A DNA stretch of 64,000 nucleotides from positions 654,926,920-654,990,919 of the forward strand of contig NC_081405.1 of assembly GCF_030272615.1 (NCBI RefSeq), written 5' to 3'. This document shows positions 1 to 12,463 of the stretch, one piece after another. Made by a program: the position numbers and the translations under genes. The stretch comes from Cryptomeria japonica (Eukaryota > Streptophyta > Pinopsida > Cupressales > Cupressaceae). The notes beneath the pieces are model-generated. The model searched no databases, was not told the origin of the DNA, and worked only from the letters and a program-made list of their open reading frames with translations. The stretch's first letter is position 1. Every line of letters starts with the position of its first letter.

Positions 1-1004
1 TCAAAGTGATTTCTCAAGGTGTTTACATTTAGCATTTCAATATAGTTAATCTGCATATCCTTGTTTTTTTTTTTGTTTGCATAAAATTTAATATATTTAC
101 TATTTTATCAAATATTTATTTATATATTTATGTTGTGTTGATCTATATTAGTATTTGTCTATACATTTACTCTTTGTTTCGAATTTATTGCTTAGGTTCT
201 AGGTTTAGTGTCACATTATTCAAGACCGATCTTGTCTAATCCCAAAGAATATGGGATTGAACCTAAAATTCAAATTGCTAAAATTCTTGCATCTTTTCGG
301 TATGGGCTGAATTGGCAAATGTTTGTGCAAAATTTTACTAGCTTAAAAGACTATTGAAGACATTCAATATGCAATTAATTCATGGAGGAAAATCAGATGT
401 GTCAAACAAGGAATAATCATTTTAGAAATAATTAGATTTGGAGCTTAAAAACAACACATCACATCATCTTCATATATGTCATTTGCATGCATGTGAAAGA
501 TGTCTACAATAATTTTCTCATAATTGTAACGTTGATGTGTCAAGGAGATTGACCTAAGAAAACATAACCCTAAAGATCTAGAAATATCCTCAAAGGTGTT
601 TGTAAACACTACTTTGACATGTTTAGACACAAGCTTCAATTGAAGGCAAACAAATTATTTCACACATTGAATCAATCTATTCTCATGAGAAAAATTTAAT
701 TCCAAGTACAAATCAAGGTCATGATTCTTTAGTCCAAACCAAAATGACTCAAATACATACTATAAAAAATTCTCAAACTACATAGAATCCAAAGCATCAT
801 CCATTATTAATTAACATCAATTTTATACCTATTGTAAGTGATTCTAGCTTGAATTTAATAGTGTATCTCTATTGTTGTAGTTCTCAAAGATAAGGGTTTA
901 TAACGTCCTATTTATATTTACTACCATTTAGTGACCCCTCTAAAATTAATCTAATTTGATTGAACTTAATTATTTTCATTTGTTTAAAGCCTAGATTATA
1001 AAAT
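1..1004. other. AT-rich intergenic DNA, no gene seen
   Basis: I read this stretch on both strands and found no reading frame with recognisable domains and no RNA gene. It is AT-rich. The only open frame of note is a 64-codon minus-strand frame at 445-639, without family features. It is probably flank or old repeat sequence next to Copia-1. Confidence 0.6.
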
Positions 1005-1144
1005 TGTAAAGGAAAATTAACCTTTTTCCATATATTTCTCAACGGTATTATACAGTTGCTCAACGGTATAGCTCTGTATATATTCACTTGCTCAGTAATT
1101 TAATTGATCACATTGAGTTTTGTCTTCCTCTATGCGTTCTCATG
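1005..1144 (+). repeat. Copia-1 5' LTR remnant
   Basis: The block at about 1035-1105 (TTCTCAACGG, GCTCAACGGTAT, TGTATATATTC, TTGCTCAGTAATT) matches the block at about 5820-5895 after the polypurine tract. It ends directly against the primer-binding site at 1145. An LTR of about 140 bp is short for Copia, so internal deletion or strong divergence is likely. The left boundary is a guess. Confidence 0.5.
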
Positions 1145-1156
1145 TGGTATCAAAGC
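1145..1156 (+). other. Copia-1 primer-binding site (initiator tRNA-Met type)
   Basis: The sequence TGGTATCAAAGC differs by one base from TGGTATCAGAGC, the standard plant Copia primer site complementary to the 3' end of initiator tRNA-Met. It lies just inside the inferred 5' LTR and upstream of gag, which supports the element's orientation. Confidence 0.8.
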
Positions 1157-1187
1157 AAAAGCTACGATCCATTTATTTTGTGCATCC

Positions 1188-1424
1188 ATGTGATAGTTCT
1201 ACACTGGGCTATGTTGCAGCAGAGGAAGCCGATGTTGATGTGATAGTTCTGTGTTGGTCTGTGTTGCAGTAGAGTAAGCACAAGGAAAGGAAACATATAC
1301 AAGACATGTGAACAAGATTTCTTGCAGTCAAACATGAAGCGGAATGCAATGAAGACTGAAGTAGTTAAATCACTACTAGCAATGGCATGAAGATTGGAGC
1401 AGTTGAATCACTACTAGCACCACA
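1188..1424 (+). repeat. Two tandem duplications in the Copia-1 leader
   Basis: A unit starting ATGTGATAGTTCT at 1188 recurs at 1238 (period 50, ending in TTGCAGYAGAG). A second unit starting ATGAAGA at 1349 recurs at 1387 (period 38, sharing AATCACTACTAGCA). Both lie in the untranslated leader between primer site and gag. They are imperfect, so they predate much of the element's decay. Confidence 0.65.
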
Positions 1425-1767
1425 TGCTTTGGCATCATATCGACCAGTGTTAGATGGGGTGTTCTGGATGGTAGGTATTAAACTGTGGAAGGAAGAAACA
1501 ACGTAGGATGAAGTGTTGGTGCAGAAGCTGTATAGTCGTGGTCTTTCAGATGTCATTTATATAGTTGTGGTGATATTAGCGCTGCTATCTACCATGATGA
1601 ATGAATATGCTAAAGAAAGCTTTATCCACTGAAGCTATTGCTGTGAGCATTGTTGAATTCGGTTGTGATATCCATAAAAGGATGTGTATGTCCAAATAAA
1701 GTGTGTATGCTATCATACCATTAATAATCATACTTTTTGTTGTGGTGTAATTTCTTTCGGTATTCCC

Positions 1768-2700
1768 ATGTCTTCTCTAAAGAGATTTTTTTTTGATACG
1801 CAACTTTTCAAAAGGCCTAATTATGTCACATGGAAGATTAAGATGGACACAATTCTTCATTTCAAAGAGTTATGGGAGATTGCCACTTATGCAATAACAT
1901 GTCCCAATGAAGCCGATGAACAGAAGAAGTTTGACAAGGCCGATGCCGAAGCCTTGATGATGATCACTCTCTTAGTATCTTTGACGAGGTTCAACCACAT
2001 ATTTATGATGTAACAACAACAAAGAAGCACTGGCATGTCCTTTCAATGAACTATGAGGTGAAGAACCAGACCAAGATCCTTTATCTATAATGCAAGCTTC
2101 ATACACTTAATATGCAAGCTAAGAAGAATGTTGAGGAATTCTTGTGTTGTGTGTTGCATTCCAAGTAGAGCTTCTCATACTTGGAGAAAAGTTCGAAGAC
2201 AAATTGTTTGTCCTAATTACTTTGAGAGCTCTTCCTTCGCAATTTCAAACATTTGCCACAACATTGAAAATTACCAAATAGAAGGCATCATTTGAAGAAT
2301 TGGTGAATTTGATTGAACAAGAATAAGATGTCCAGTCCTTACAAGATGCCTTTGAAGAAAAAGTACGAGTTTCTAGATAGTAGCATAGTTAGAAATCTCA
2401 AAATGGATCCTCAAAAAGGTAACCACAGAGGAAACAAAAGCCTCCAAAGGTAAATCGGTGGTGTCACATCTACCATACCAATACACATGATATTGATTGT
2501 TGTTGGTATAATGGTCTTACCCAAAGAAATTCTAGTAAGGAAGGGCCCTCTAGTCATAGTCATTCTTGACACTCAAGAGGTCATCCTCCTCGATGGCGAT
2601 ATAGAGGACATGTTGCAACACAATAGGATGAGGCATCTAATGGGGCATTTGATGATAATGTACTAGATACAAAAAATGACAACATCTATCAGAACTTAGT
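1768..2700 (+). pseudogene. Copia-1 gag remnant
   Basis: The frame from the ATG at 1768 shows the N-terminal Copia Gag signature, with NYVTWKIKMD followed by LWEIA, as in the plant Gag/DUF4219-UBN2 families. The open part stops at 2013. Gag-like peptides continue to about 2350 across several stops and frame changes. I see no intact CCHC zinc knuckle. The protein would have been the capsid of the element; it cannot be made from this copy. Confidence 0.75.
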
Positions 2701-2738
2701 TCTTATCTCCCAAAACTCACATTGATCAAGAGATATGG

Positions 2739-3173
2739 TTGTTTGAATCTAGTGCTAGCAAACACATGACTAGAAATAAAGAGTTGTTTGATAATATAAC
2801 ATCTCAACTTGTTAGTGATCTGATTCGAATAGTATATGATAAGGAGTATGTTACAAAAGGCATTGGTATTGTCACCATCCCTCTCAAAATAAGAAAGTGT
2901 TCTCTTACTAAGGTTCTCTATGTTCCAGGTTTGACAAAAAATCTTTTGTTTGTTAATCAACTCTTGAATCATAAGTTTAAGGTCGCATTTCAAGTCAAGG
3001 ATGGTGTCAAATCTTGTCTCATCTCACAAGATGGCATGATCATTGCTAGAGGTTTTAAGAAGGGTCACCTATTTGCCCTTGATCTTGTCTCCTCCTCTAC
3101 ATTTTCTCTTTGTTCCTCTACAGTCAAATCCATTGCTCTTTGGCATTATAGATATGGTCATCTTTCCACCTAG
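2739..3173 (+). pseudogene. Copia-1 protease and GAG-pre-integrase fragment
   Basis: This 144-codon open stretch begins with the aspartic protease region, but the usual DSGAS active-site string reads ESSAS, so the catalytic Asp and Gly are lost. Further on, VLYVPGLTKNLL matches the Copia protease/pre-integrase junction, and LWHYRYGHLS near the end is the GAG-pre-integrase motif (normally LWHxRLGH). It ends at a TAG. The track start is a TTG; in reality it is an interior slice of a polyprotein. Confidence 0.8.
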
Positions 3174-3299
3174 TCTCTCCATCAACTCAATTCCAAGAAA
3201 ATTGTAAGAGGTCTTCCACATCTTCCCCTGTCTTTGCATATATGTTGAATATCTTTTAGGAAAAGCAACATTGGAATCCATTCAAGTACAACATCTATC

Positions 3300-4080
3300 A
3301 TTGCATAGAGTATCTTGTAGTTGTACATACCAATCTATGCGGACCATTTCCTACTTCCTTTAAAGGACACAAGTACTTACTACTATTCATGGATGACTTC
3401 TCATAAGACATGGGTTTATTTTCTTATCAGGAAGAGTGAAACCTTTGCATGCTTTTAGGACTTCTATCATCGATCTTTGCAAGAGTTTGGCATACCTCTT
3501 CTTCTTCTCCACTTAGATCAAAGGGGGTAATTCATTTCTAAAGATTTTCTGGAGTTATTGGATTGCCATGGCATCAAACAACATTTTACTACCCCTTATA
3601 CACCTTAGCAAAATGGTATTGCAGAGAGATGCAATAAAATTGTCTTGGAGATGGCCTAATGCATGCTTGCTACAACTAAGTTGGAGGATTGGTTTTGCAC
3701 AAAAGTATTCCAAATTGCTATGTATCTATTCAATAGAGCTCCCATCAATATTTTACAAGATAAGACACCAAAAGAGGTATGGAGTGATTATAAACCATCA
3801 ATTTATCATCTTAGAGTGTTTGGTTGTACTACATATATGCATTTATTAGTACACAGAAGGAAGAATCTTAAAATCTTGATTCCAAGACACTCTATTGCAT
3901 CTTTTTGGGTTACAGTCTATCCTCAAAATCTTACCATCTCATGGATCCTAAGACACATACTATTTATGAGACTTGAGATGTGGTTTGTGATGAGTCATCT
4001 CTTGACTCCCTGCTACATAAGGAAGATACATCCTATTCCTACTAACTATGATCATAATCAAGTAATGTGATTGAGGACTC
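3300..4080 (+). pseudogene. Copia-1 integrase remnant
   Basis: Integrase core pieces can be read in changing frames: CGPF near 3340, FMDDFS near 3390 (first catalytic Asp), and the region before IAERCN near 3615 (catalytic Glu of the DDE triad). There the expected PQQNG has one Gln codon as TAG. The C-terminal part, 3663-3849, contains YLFNRAPINIL and HLRVFGC, a very conserved Copia integrase string. Stops and frameshifts interrupt it throughout. Confidence 0.8.
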
Positions 4081-4359
4081 TTCTGAAAAAGAAGATGAAC
4101 ATGAGTTGCAAAGATAATTGTTTGTCGATCTTGGTACTTTGGAGAATAATTCTTCAGAATAGGGGCACTTTCCACATCTAAAATGTGTTCAAACCACCAT
4201 CAGGGACTCCCATCTAAGTTCTCTTCCAAACTTCTTGATAGGAGTGAGCACAAGAAGCTAGGAAAGAAACGAGGTGAATCTGACATTAATGAATTCAATT
4301 GTGAATAGTACTAAACTCGATATATCTCATGAGTCCCTTAGTCATCCACATTAAAAGAA

Positions 4360-5120
4360 AGTCATGGATGCTAAGTATGAATCTTTGATGAAGAATCAAA
4401 CTTGGGAGCTTGTTGATCTTCTTGAAGGAAAGAAACCCATAGGCTACAAATGGGTTTTCAAAATAAAATACAAGGTAGATGGGTCCATCAACAAATATAA
4501 AGCACATCTAATTGCAAAGGGATATGCTCAATAGGAAGGCATTGGTTATGAGGAGACATGTGCACCCACTGCAAATATCAAAACCATTCAAGTTGTATGC
4601 ATTGGTTGCATAGAAAGGATGAAGGCTTCATCAAATGGATGTCAAGAGTGATATCTTGAATGGTGATCTCAAAGAAGAATTTTACATGATCCAACATGAA
4701 GGCTTCATCAATAAGCATAATCCTCATAAGGTATATCATTTGATCAAGTCACTATATGGGCTTGAGCAAGACCCTTGGGCTTCGTACATCAAAATAGATG
4801 CTCACCTCTTGCACCATAGCTTCATCCATAGTGCCTCTAATCCTAATTTGTATACTAAGAAGGTAGGGACAAAGATTGTCATTCTTGTATTCTATGTGTG
4901 TTCTCTTGCAATCATAGGGATATCAAACAATCTCATTAGTATTGTCAATCATTATTTGAAGAAATCCTTTGACATGATAGATTTGGGGCTACTTGCCTAT
5001 TGTCTTGGCTTGGAGATATGGTAGAATGAACATCTTATTTTTATCACTGAGATAAAATATTGCAAGAAACTCCTAGAAAGGTTTGCAACTATCTTGCTTC
5101 TAGGATTTACCTTAGGTTGA
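4360..5120 (+). pseudogene. Copia-1 reverse transcriptase remnant
   Basis: The start of the Copia reverse transcriptase is clear: MKNQTWELV near 4390, then GYKWVFKIKY and AHLIAKGYAQ followed by a stop where Lys or Gln is expected. MDVKSDILNGDL at 4635 matches the MDVKTAFLNGDL motif, and SLYGLEQDP the SLYGLKQAP motif. The polymerase YVDD box is replaced by FYVCSLAI near 4890-4915, so the active site is lost. Confidence 0.8.
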
Positions 5121-5379
5121 TGTGACTCTCTATATGCAGCTTGTGGGGAGTCTCATTTACTTGACTTATACTAGACCAAATTTATGCTTTGTTGTCATCT
5201 ATCTATCTAATTTTACGCAAGAGCTAAAGACAAGTCATTAGATTGCACCCAAGAATGTTTTACAATATGTTTGAGGTATTCTTGAGTATTTTCTAGAATA
5301 TTAGAATAATTATTAGTTCTTCCTCCAAGAATATGTTGACTCAAACTATGCTAGATCCATAGATGATAAAAAATCAACA

Positions 5380-5778
5380 TGAAGCTATATTTTTCATCTT
5401 GGGTCTAGTCCTATTTCATGGATAAGAAAAAAATTATTGTTACTCTCTCATTGACTGAGGCTGAATATCGTGCTTCGTGAGGATCTATGCATGGGGTAAT
5501 TTGGTTACGTTATGTACATTCTAGCTAATATATATATTTTTGAAGAACAACTACCGGTTCTTTTTTGTGACAATCAAGGAGTCTTGAAGCTTTTCAAGAA
5601 TCCAATTTTCTATGAGCACACAAAGAACATAGAGGTCAAATGTCAATACATTCAAGAGCAAGTGTTGCACCACCAAATTCAAATTGTCAATATACTCACG
5701 AAATACCTTCGCAAGGCAAAATTTGAATTGTTTAGGGGGTACATTTTGAAGACTAATGTGTTAATGGGGGAATGTTAA
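5380..5778 (+). pseudogene. Copia-1 RNase H remnant
   Basis: The region reads as degraded Copia RNase H. The SLTEAEYR-like segment is near 5450-5470. LFCDNQGVLKLFKNPIFYEHTKNIEV at 5560-5640 corresponds to the conserved CDNQSA, NPVFHxRTKHIE segment. The last open stretch starts at 5512 and ends at 5778, overlapping the polypurine tract and the first bases of the 3' LTR. Confidence 0.75.
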
Positions 5779-5905
5779 CATAACATAACATAATATATTA
5801 TTATGTTACCTATTATCATTTCTCAATGGTATTCTATAGCTTCTCAACATTGCTCAATGGTGTAGATTTGTATATATTTGCTTGTTCAATAATTCAAAAA
5901 TTATG
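5760..5905 (+). repeat. Copia-1 polypurine tract and 3' LTR remnant
   Basis: TTAATGGGGGAA at 5761-5772 is a typical Copia polypurine tract, and the LTR begins TGTTAACATAACATAAC at 5773. The shared LTR block (CTCAATGGTATTC to TTGCTTGTTCAATAATT) runs to about 5895. After that, similarity to the 5' copy disappears, so the right end is uncertain. Confidence 0.55.
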
Positions 5906-8370
5906 TTTGAGGAAAAACTTAGTGTTGATAAAAAAAAAAGATACTATTACAAGATTTAGTGAATGTGACATAAGTATCTTCTATTATGAAAGTAAAGGTA
6001 AAAAAAAATTTTACAAGGTAAAATTATTTTCTACGATCTTTAAAGATATATAGGGATCTAGAGTGTTATTATAAAAGTCTATCCCTATAAAAAATGTGGA
6101 AAGGCATACTACGCACTAAAGTGCTAGGTGATAATGATTTTGATTAAGATAAGTTGGTTTTTTAATAGGACCCAAACCTTAGAAAAGATCAAGGAGATTA
6201 CCAAATGGGTAACCAATAATAGGTAGAGAGAATCAAAAATAGCAACACAAACAACAAATAGGACAGAAATCTTGTAGAAAGCCTAAACAAACAACTACTA
6301 GAAAGACCAATTAAAATTATAGTTGGGGCATAAATTCACCCCCAAAGGAATGACATGATATGGAGGGACCTTCAAGGAATGAATTTTTTTATTACAATGA
6401 ATAATTATCAAATAATTAGCAACATCATGAGAAAAAGTCTTAGGAGCAAGGGAGGAGGATCCATCAAAACAAATCTAAGAAGTTCCATGTAAATGAGAGC
6501 CAAGTTTGGAGGGAGAAACTTCTTGAAGTAGAGACTGGGTTCCTAAGACAACTAAAGCTAGAGGAGAGCTTCCCATGTTACCAGAAGCTAGAGTAGTGAA
6601 AGTAGAAACAACATCTAAGGCAACCCTACTAGTCAAAGCAATAGAGGAAGGCACTAAGTTAGTATCCATTTGAATAATCATCTAAAATATCAAGGAAGAA
6701 AATGAGATGGATCAAAGGAGCATTATTCCACCAAGTAGAGGAAGACCTAAGATGAGAGCAATTAGGACAAGCACATGCCAAATACCTTATAGTGAAAGAA
6801 TGTATAGATCAAAAGGAATGCTCTCATAGTCAATCATATAAGTCAAAGTGTAGATTCTTTGGTACATCTAGATCAAGTTGAGCTTTGATTTGATTTAAGT
6901 TATGGTTTTTCAGCCTTCTTCTTTACTTATCTCTGAGTGCATGACATTTGAGCTTCAAACTCCAAAGGGATCTCTTCCCAACTACACCATGTGGCAACCT
7001 ATAATTCCTTACCTAAAGAAGATCTTTTTGTTTGTGTTATATTCTACCAAGCGGCCACATAAGGGTCTCATTCCCTCAAAAAAATTTCAAGTTAAGAGAG
7101 GCTTCATGGAAAAAAATTCCATGTGAAGGCCTTGTGAAACACAAGAGCAATCAAGGAAGAAGACTTTCGAAAATTCCTACTAGCTCACCACATGTCCAAG
7201 GTGGGGATGGGATGTGTTGCAAATTATACTAATAGAGAACAAGCCACTTGTTACCAAGGTGAGACTTCCAAGGATTTTCATACCCATTCAAAGGTAAAAG
7301 TGTGTCATTGATCTGTAAAAGTGTCCAAAAGTACATATATCTCAATATAAGTTAGGGAAAAGGCAGTAGAAAAAAATTAAGTAGAAGGATCAATACCATA
7401 ATCATATTGATCAATATCATGGGCACTCCACATGGCAGGCATGCCATGCATGTGCAATTAAAGGCAATAATTTGGGATCTCCAATATAGAGACAATTGCA
7501 ATGGTTGCCATACTAAGATGGACACTTGGTGAATATGTAAAGGATGTTTTTTCATTGAAAATCATTCCTAGTCAAGGAGAGGAATTACATAAAAGCCCAC
7601 AAGAATTCTTGTAATGAGAGCACCAACACTTTGTAGTCAAGGATATTTGTAATCCCCTTTCTTATGAAGTAAAAATAATATTTCCAATTTTAGTAATTTG
7701 CATGTGTGATCCGAGTTTAACATGGTTGTTCTTAGGTAGGGCATGGGATTGTGACTTTGTTTGTCTTTCACTTGTTTTATAAATGATAGCATGCTTTGTG
7801 TCACTTTGATTCAAAAGCGGTTTCTATAAATTCATTTTGAATTTTGTATTTCTTGGTGAATCTATGAACTTTGGATCATGTAAGATCATTTTCTCTTCCA
7901 TTTTCCTTAGATTAGGAACTAGATTATGTTCCCAAGAACAAATTGAAGAATGGTTAATTATTATGAAAATCCCAAGGAATCTCTCTATTTTTATCATGCC
8001 TTGGCATGTTCTTCCCATGAGAGGATTTGAAAGCTATGCCCTATATATATGTCACCTTGTACATTGTACTCTCCTCTCAACAATGATGAGTTGTAGTGTG
8101 ATGTGCTCATTCTCGGGAGTAGTGTTTCCTTGTGATTTTCACAAGAAGAAGGATTTGAGGTGTTGTAAAATCTTTGCATTGGCATATCACCTTAGGTTAT
8201 CTTTTCTCCATTTCTTCCTCCTTTCCCTTTTCTATCCCTCTCTAAAATATGAAGATCTAGCTTCTAAAATCTTAAAGGTCATTTCACAAAATACAATCAA
8301 GTCCTAAGTCCCACATATGTAAAAATTCCAAACTATCTTCACTAAGGTGCATGTCTTTTAAGAATGAACA
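5906..8370. other. Gene-free region, probably old repeat DNA
   Basis: No recognisable domain or RNA gene was found. Open frames here (for example 6475-6681 minus, 7837-8307 plus) have no family motifs and plain AT-rich composition. The last ~800 bp resemble the tail of an LTR, because a primer-site-like sequence follows at 8378, but no partner LTR was found in the window. Confidence 0.45.
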
Positions 8371-8377
8371 ATTTTTC

Positions 8378-8396
8378 TGGCACACCCAGTGGGACC
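8378..8396 (+). other. Possible Ty3-type primer-binding site relic
   Basis: TGGCACACCCAGTGGGACC follows CAATTTTTC. Plant Ty3/Gypsy elements of the Tat/Athila type often carry a similar C-TGGC-GCCC-AGTGGGACC string just inside the 5' LTR. If real, the LTR would end near AATGAACA at about 8370 and degraded coding sequence would follow. I found no Gag or Pol motifs downstream, so this rests on one short match. Confidence 0.3.
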
Positions 8397-8399
8397 CTC

Positions 8400-11300
8400 T
8401 AGGTTTGCATCATTAAATATCTGGTACATTCCTCAACATTATTCCTCAAAGAAGTATTCAATTAGTACCCAACAATTCTACATGATTGTGACTCAAGGGG
8501 TATGTATCTCATTTCCAACTTCAGACAAACCTATCTTCCCTATGTGGAATAACTTTTAACAAGTTTTTGCTAACATTTTTGCTTCAATATAGAAAGTCAC
8601 TTTGAGTATCAATTATTCTTTCTCCCTTTCCATGATTATCTAGAGACATCATCCATACATTCACAAACATTTCATCACCTAAGCCATTATATTTCCCAGC
8701 TCTCTAATGAAAGAGATTCCATTGATTTTAACATGAACAAGATAATGGAATATTCCCAAGACCAGTTGAGGTCAATTGAAGTAGAAGAACAAAAATATCT
8801 AGATCAACTCGCTTATCATGTCTTCTTGTAGCAAAAGAAGCTAAAAGAAAAAAAGAAGAGGAAAAAGAGCAAAAAAAATTCTTGCAACCGAAATTGCTAT
8901 AGAAAGCAAAGAACTACTTGCATGCAAAGAAAAATCAGCTCCCATACTAGAATCCTTTCCTCCTAAGGTGTGTCTTTCTTGAAAAAGATTTCCCTTCGCA
9001 AATCCCTCATCCTAACACTATCTCACTATTTAAAGGCATACCAGTTGTCTAGAGATTAGACTAGTCTCACAAATAAGAGAAAATGATTAAAAGGCATGTG
9101 AGGATAGGAGGGCCCCACACCCACAAGAAAAGGAGGAAAAACATGACAAGAAGACTCAACAATAGGGTGAATACTCTATATGTGAAAGAGACAAAAAAAA
9201 TGGGTCATTATTTTTCTTTCATGATCTTCCTTTCTTTGTTGAAGATGAAAGAAAAAATAAGTCTATATCAGCTTTGGGACAACATCAGAGTTACAAGGTG
9301 ATGCAACAAACTCCTGCAAACACTTGGAGAACAATGCAAGATCCTAAAATGAAGCAAGCATTAAGGAAGAATGCAAGGTCATTTCTAATTCCCAAGAGAA
9401 TATGCATAAATAAAAAGACCTCTCTATCTAGGAAGAAAGCAAAGAAGAGATGGACGAAGCCCAATTTTCTAATAAATTGGAATTTTTTTGCTCATCAATA
9501 GAGATCAAAGCATCATTACATAGAGAGAAAAACTATGAGAAACTAAAAAGGGACTTCATACCAAAAGAGTCAGAAATAAAAAGCTATATAGAAAGGAAAA
9601 GTATATAGAAAGAAAAATGCAATTATGATTTCACAAACCCAGTATCTTAAAGATGATGCCTTATTTGACATCCAACCCAGCAAGGCAATTGTTAGTCTCC
9701 TTTGATCATGTTCAAATTAGAAAATGAAAATGAGCTACCCAAGAAAAAAATCTTGACCCTCCCATTAATAGAGGTTAATATCAACAAACCGGAAGACTTT
9801 ATGGTCCCTAGCTTGTGGAAAATATTCAAGCAATTTGTGAGTCACCTATCTTTCCCCTTTTCTCTACCCCTTTTTCAAAAGCATGTGAAATGCCATAAAT
9901 TAGGAAGAAAGGGAAGTTATTTTGAAACACCTATTAATGGTTATTTTAGTCCATTAATTTTAATAGTAGTTTACGTCGGGGTGGGATTAGTTAGTTGTTC
10001 TTTCCCTTCCAAGAAATGTCTACTGCAAATTCACTTCCATTCAGGTTTTGTATTGTTTAGTCTTAAGCTTTTCTCTAAGAGTAGTTGTACATAATTTTTG
10101 ACTCTCAGAATGCCCTACACTCATATTTTAGAATTATTAGCTAACATGGTCATCCACCGCAAAGTGCTGATGCAACTTTATTAAATTCTTTCCATACAAG
10201 GACTTACGGTGCTCTCATAATCTCCCATGTGTGCTACCCAAGAGCATAACATGCTAAGGTTTGAATGTATATGCTTCAAGTTGTCACTTCGCATCATTTG
10301 TCCAATAAGTACAGTCTACCTAACACTGATTTCTATATGCGGCGATCAGAAAACTTAACCTAAAATTGATGCATGATAAATATGAATATTAGATTCCACA
10401 TTTTAAGTTATAGGTAGTGTTTTTTCTTATGGTTTAAGTTATTTTATTTCATGTATAAGTGTCAAAGTTCATTGTGTAGATTTCCATTTCTACAATTTCA
10501 AAAGCGTCAAACAAAAGCAACTAAACCTACAAATCAAATTTTTTCTCTCAAAAAATGAGATATTATCAACTGACTCTTGGCTAAGAACCAACAAGGGGCT
10601 ATCGAGGTGTAGGGGATGCATTTCTAGACACCATGTGGATTTGCAGGAGGAACAACATTTGAAGGGTTACATAATAGGTTAGTGAAGGAGGCCTTAAGTA
10701 GTGACAAAATAACCAACATGGGCACAATAACAACAAGTGGAGCATCAACCTCAGCCACCAACAATATTCAAGAGGTAGGTGCATATTCCCCAACCACAAG
10801 GGATGCATTCACCAAAGTTTGAGAGATAAGAGTAGGCACACTCATCAAGACTGCATACCACTACTAGCAATTAGAATATCCACAACCAGGTTGCAAGTAG
10901 AAGAGCTGTTACAACCAAGGGAGCCAAGTGATAAAGCAATGTTTGAAATTGGGAGAGAGTAGGAAGCCATCAATAGAGAATTGCTAAAAACATTTATGCT
11001 ATGATTATTTTGTACTTATAACTATTATGTTATATAATATTTTTAGTGATCAAATTGCATATATTTAATAATTAACATTTATTTTTTAATTTATTTATAA
11101 ATATTATATTAATACAATTACATAGTAAGATGTGGAACACTTTTGTACTAAGTTTGGCTCCTTCATTTTTCCTATGCATACTCCAATTGTGTCCTCCTAC
11201 ATTAATTTCCATACATATATCCTTATCCTTATTGTATTTAATTTATTCCCTCAGATTCTTATCATTTATTAGCCTAAGTTCTTGTACATTTATCCCTAAC

Positions 11301-12460
11301 CTTAGAATCCTCATTATATCTCCAAGGTCATTTCAACAATGCAAGATTAGTCCTATGTGGTGTAGATCTAATGCCAAATTTATATTTTTAAAATTTAAAT
11401 TTGTTTAGCTCTTATTTTTTCTACAAGTCATTAGGAGAAAACTTGGTATATGTTTACCTATGAATTAATTATGGCTTGGTATTTAAAAAGGATTCATTTG
11501 GATGTTAAGTGACATCCTAGGATATCCTAAAGCATTTGAGAATCATCCTAGAATCATCCAAATTCAAAGATAACTTATTATATAGTAATATTTTGATTTG
11601 GAGCACTGAAAGATATACAAAAAGTCATCCAAGGTATTTCAATTTACTAAAGAGAGTTGTATTTGATCATTTCCATGACTATAAATTTAATCAAATCAAG
11701 AGGGTTGACATAGGAGAACTTGAATCTTATGAACTAGTGAATTATCCATGGTATGTTTAAAATTCTTCAATAGTTAGAAATTAGTTATCTTACTCTCTCA
11801 CACTCGATTTTCCAAATTAATACTTATTTAGAAAATCTAATCCAATCTATAACACTTTCTTTAATCTAAGTTCATTTATGATTTGATAGGCACGTTTATT
11901 TAACTGATGTAAACTAACATTAACAAAACATAATTTTCCTTTATACACTTATCTATAAATTAATTGAAATTTTTGAATTAATATATAATTTATATATTAC
12001 ACAAACATTACTTTGGAACCTTTTATGAATGGTATCTTATCATTTAAATTCATTTCAATAAACCTCATTTAATTGTATTTATCAATTTTAATTAAAATAA
12101 TTGATAAATATAAATATTTATAGAATTTACATTATTTTTTATTAACAGCCATTTGATAACACTATACATAATAATAACAAGTATGATAAATATGATCCTG
12201 CGATTGCTTAAGGACCAATAAACAACCCTGCCTACTTGAAACAGATAAAACTATTACCTTGGTATATTCAAGCTCCATTCGGTTTTGCCATTTTTTCCAT
12301 TAAAATTGAGAGTAGAGCATATATCGCGAAACACAATCATATCAATAAACAAATAGCAAAATATTTCTGTTGAAGAAAACGGAATGATTTTGTCTGCTCA
12401 GATCTAAGTTGGGCAACAATTAAAATTCGGTAAGGAAGTAGGATGTTAGCAGCTACCACT
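8400..12460. other. Gene-free region
   Basis: From 8740 to about 9600 the plus strand is rich in Lys, Glu and Gln codons (around 8820-8900 it would encode an EKKKRKKSK-like stretch), but in broken frames without domains. From 9700 to 12,460 the DNA becomes strongly AT-rich. Open frames such as 9702-10,094 (130 codons) and 11,130-11,408 (92 codons) match nothing I recognise. Decayed retroelement sequence is the likeliest content of the first part. Confidence 0.4.
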
Positions 12461-12463
12461 AGA

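Larger units (their letters stand above)
1005..5905 (+). mobile_element. Copia-1, decayed Ty1/Copia retrotransposon
   Basis: A primer-binding site, then fragments of gag, protease, integrase, reverse transcriptase and RNase H, appear in Copia order on the plus strand, followed by a purine tract and a short 3' LTR remnant. The domain order (integrase before reverse transcriptase) is the defining Ty1/Copia arrangement. Every domain is broken by stops or frameshifts, so the copy is dead. Outer limits are approximate because the LTRs are short and diverged: the shared part is the stretch around CTCAACGGTAT in the 5' copy and CTCAATGGTAT in the 3' copy. I could not find a target-site duplication. 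Confidence 0.85.

Noticed and set aside
7837-8307. 156-codon plus-strand frame as a gene
   Set aside because: AT-rich hydrophobic translation without motif or plausible start context; just before the primer-site-like sequence, so more likely LTR.
9702-10094. 130-codon plus-strand frame as a gene
   Set aside because: No recognisable domain, changes character halfway and has no homologous look; chance or decayed repeat.
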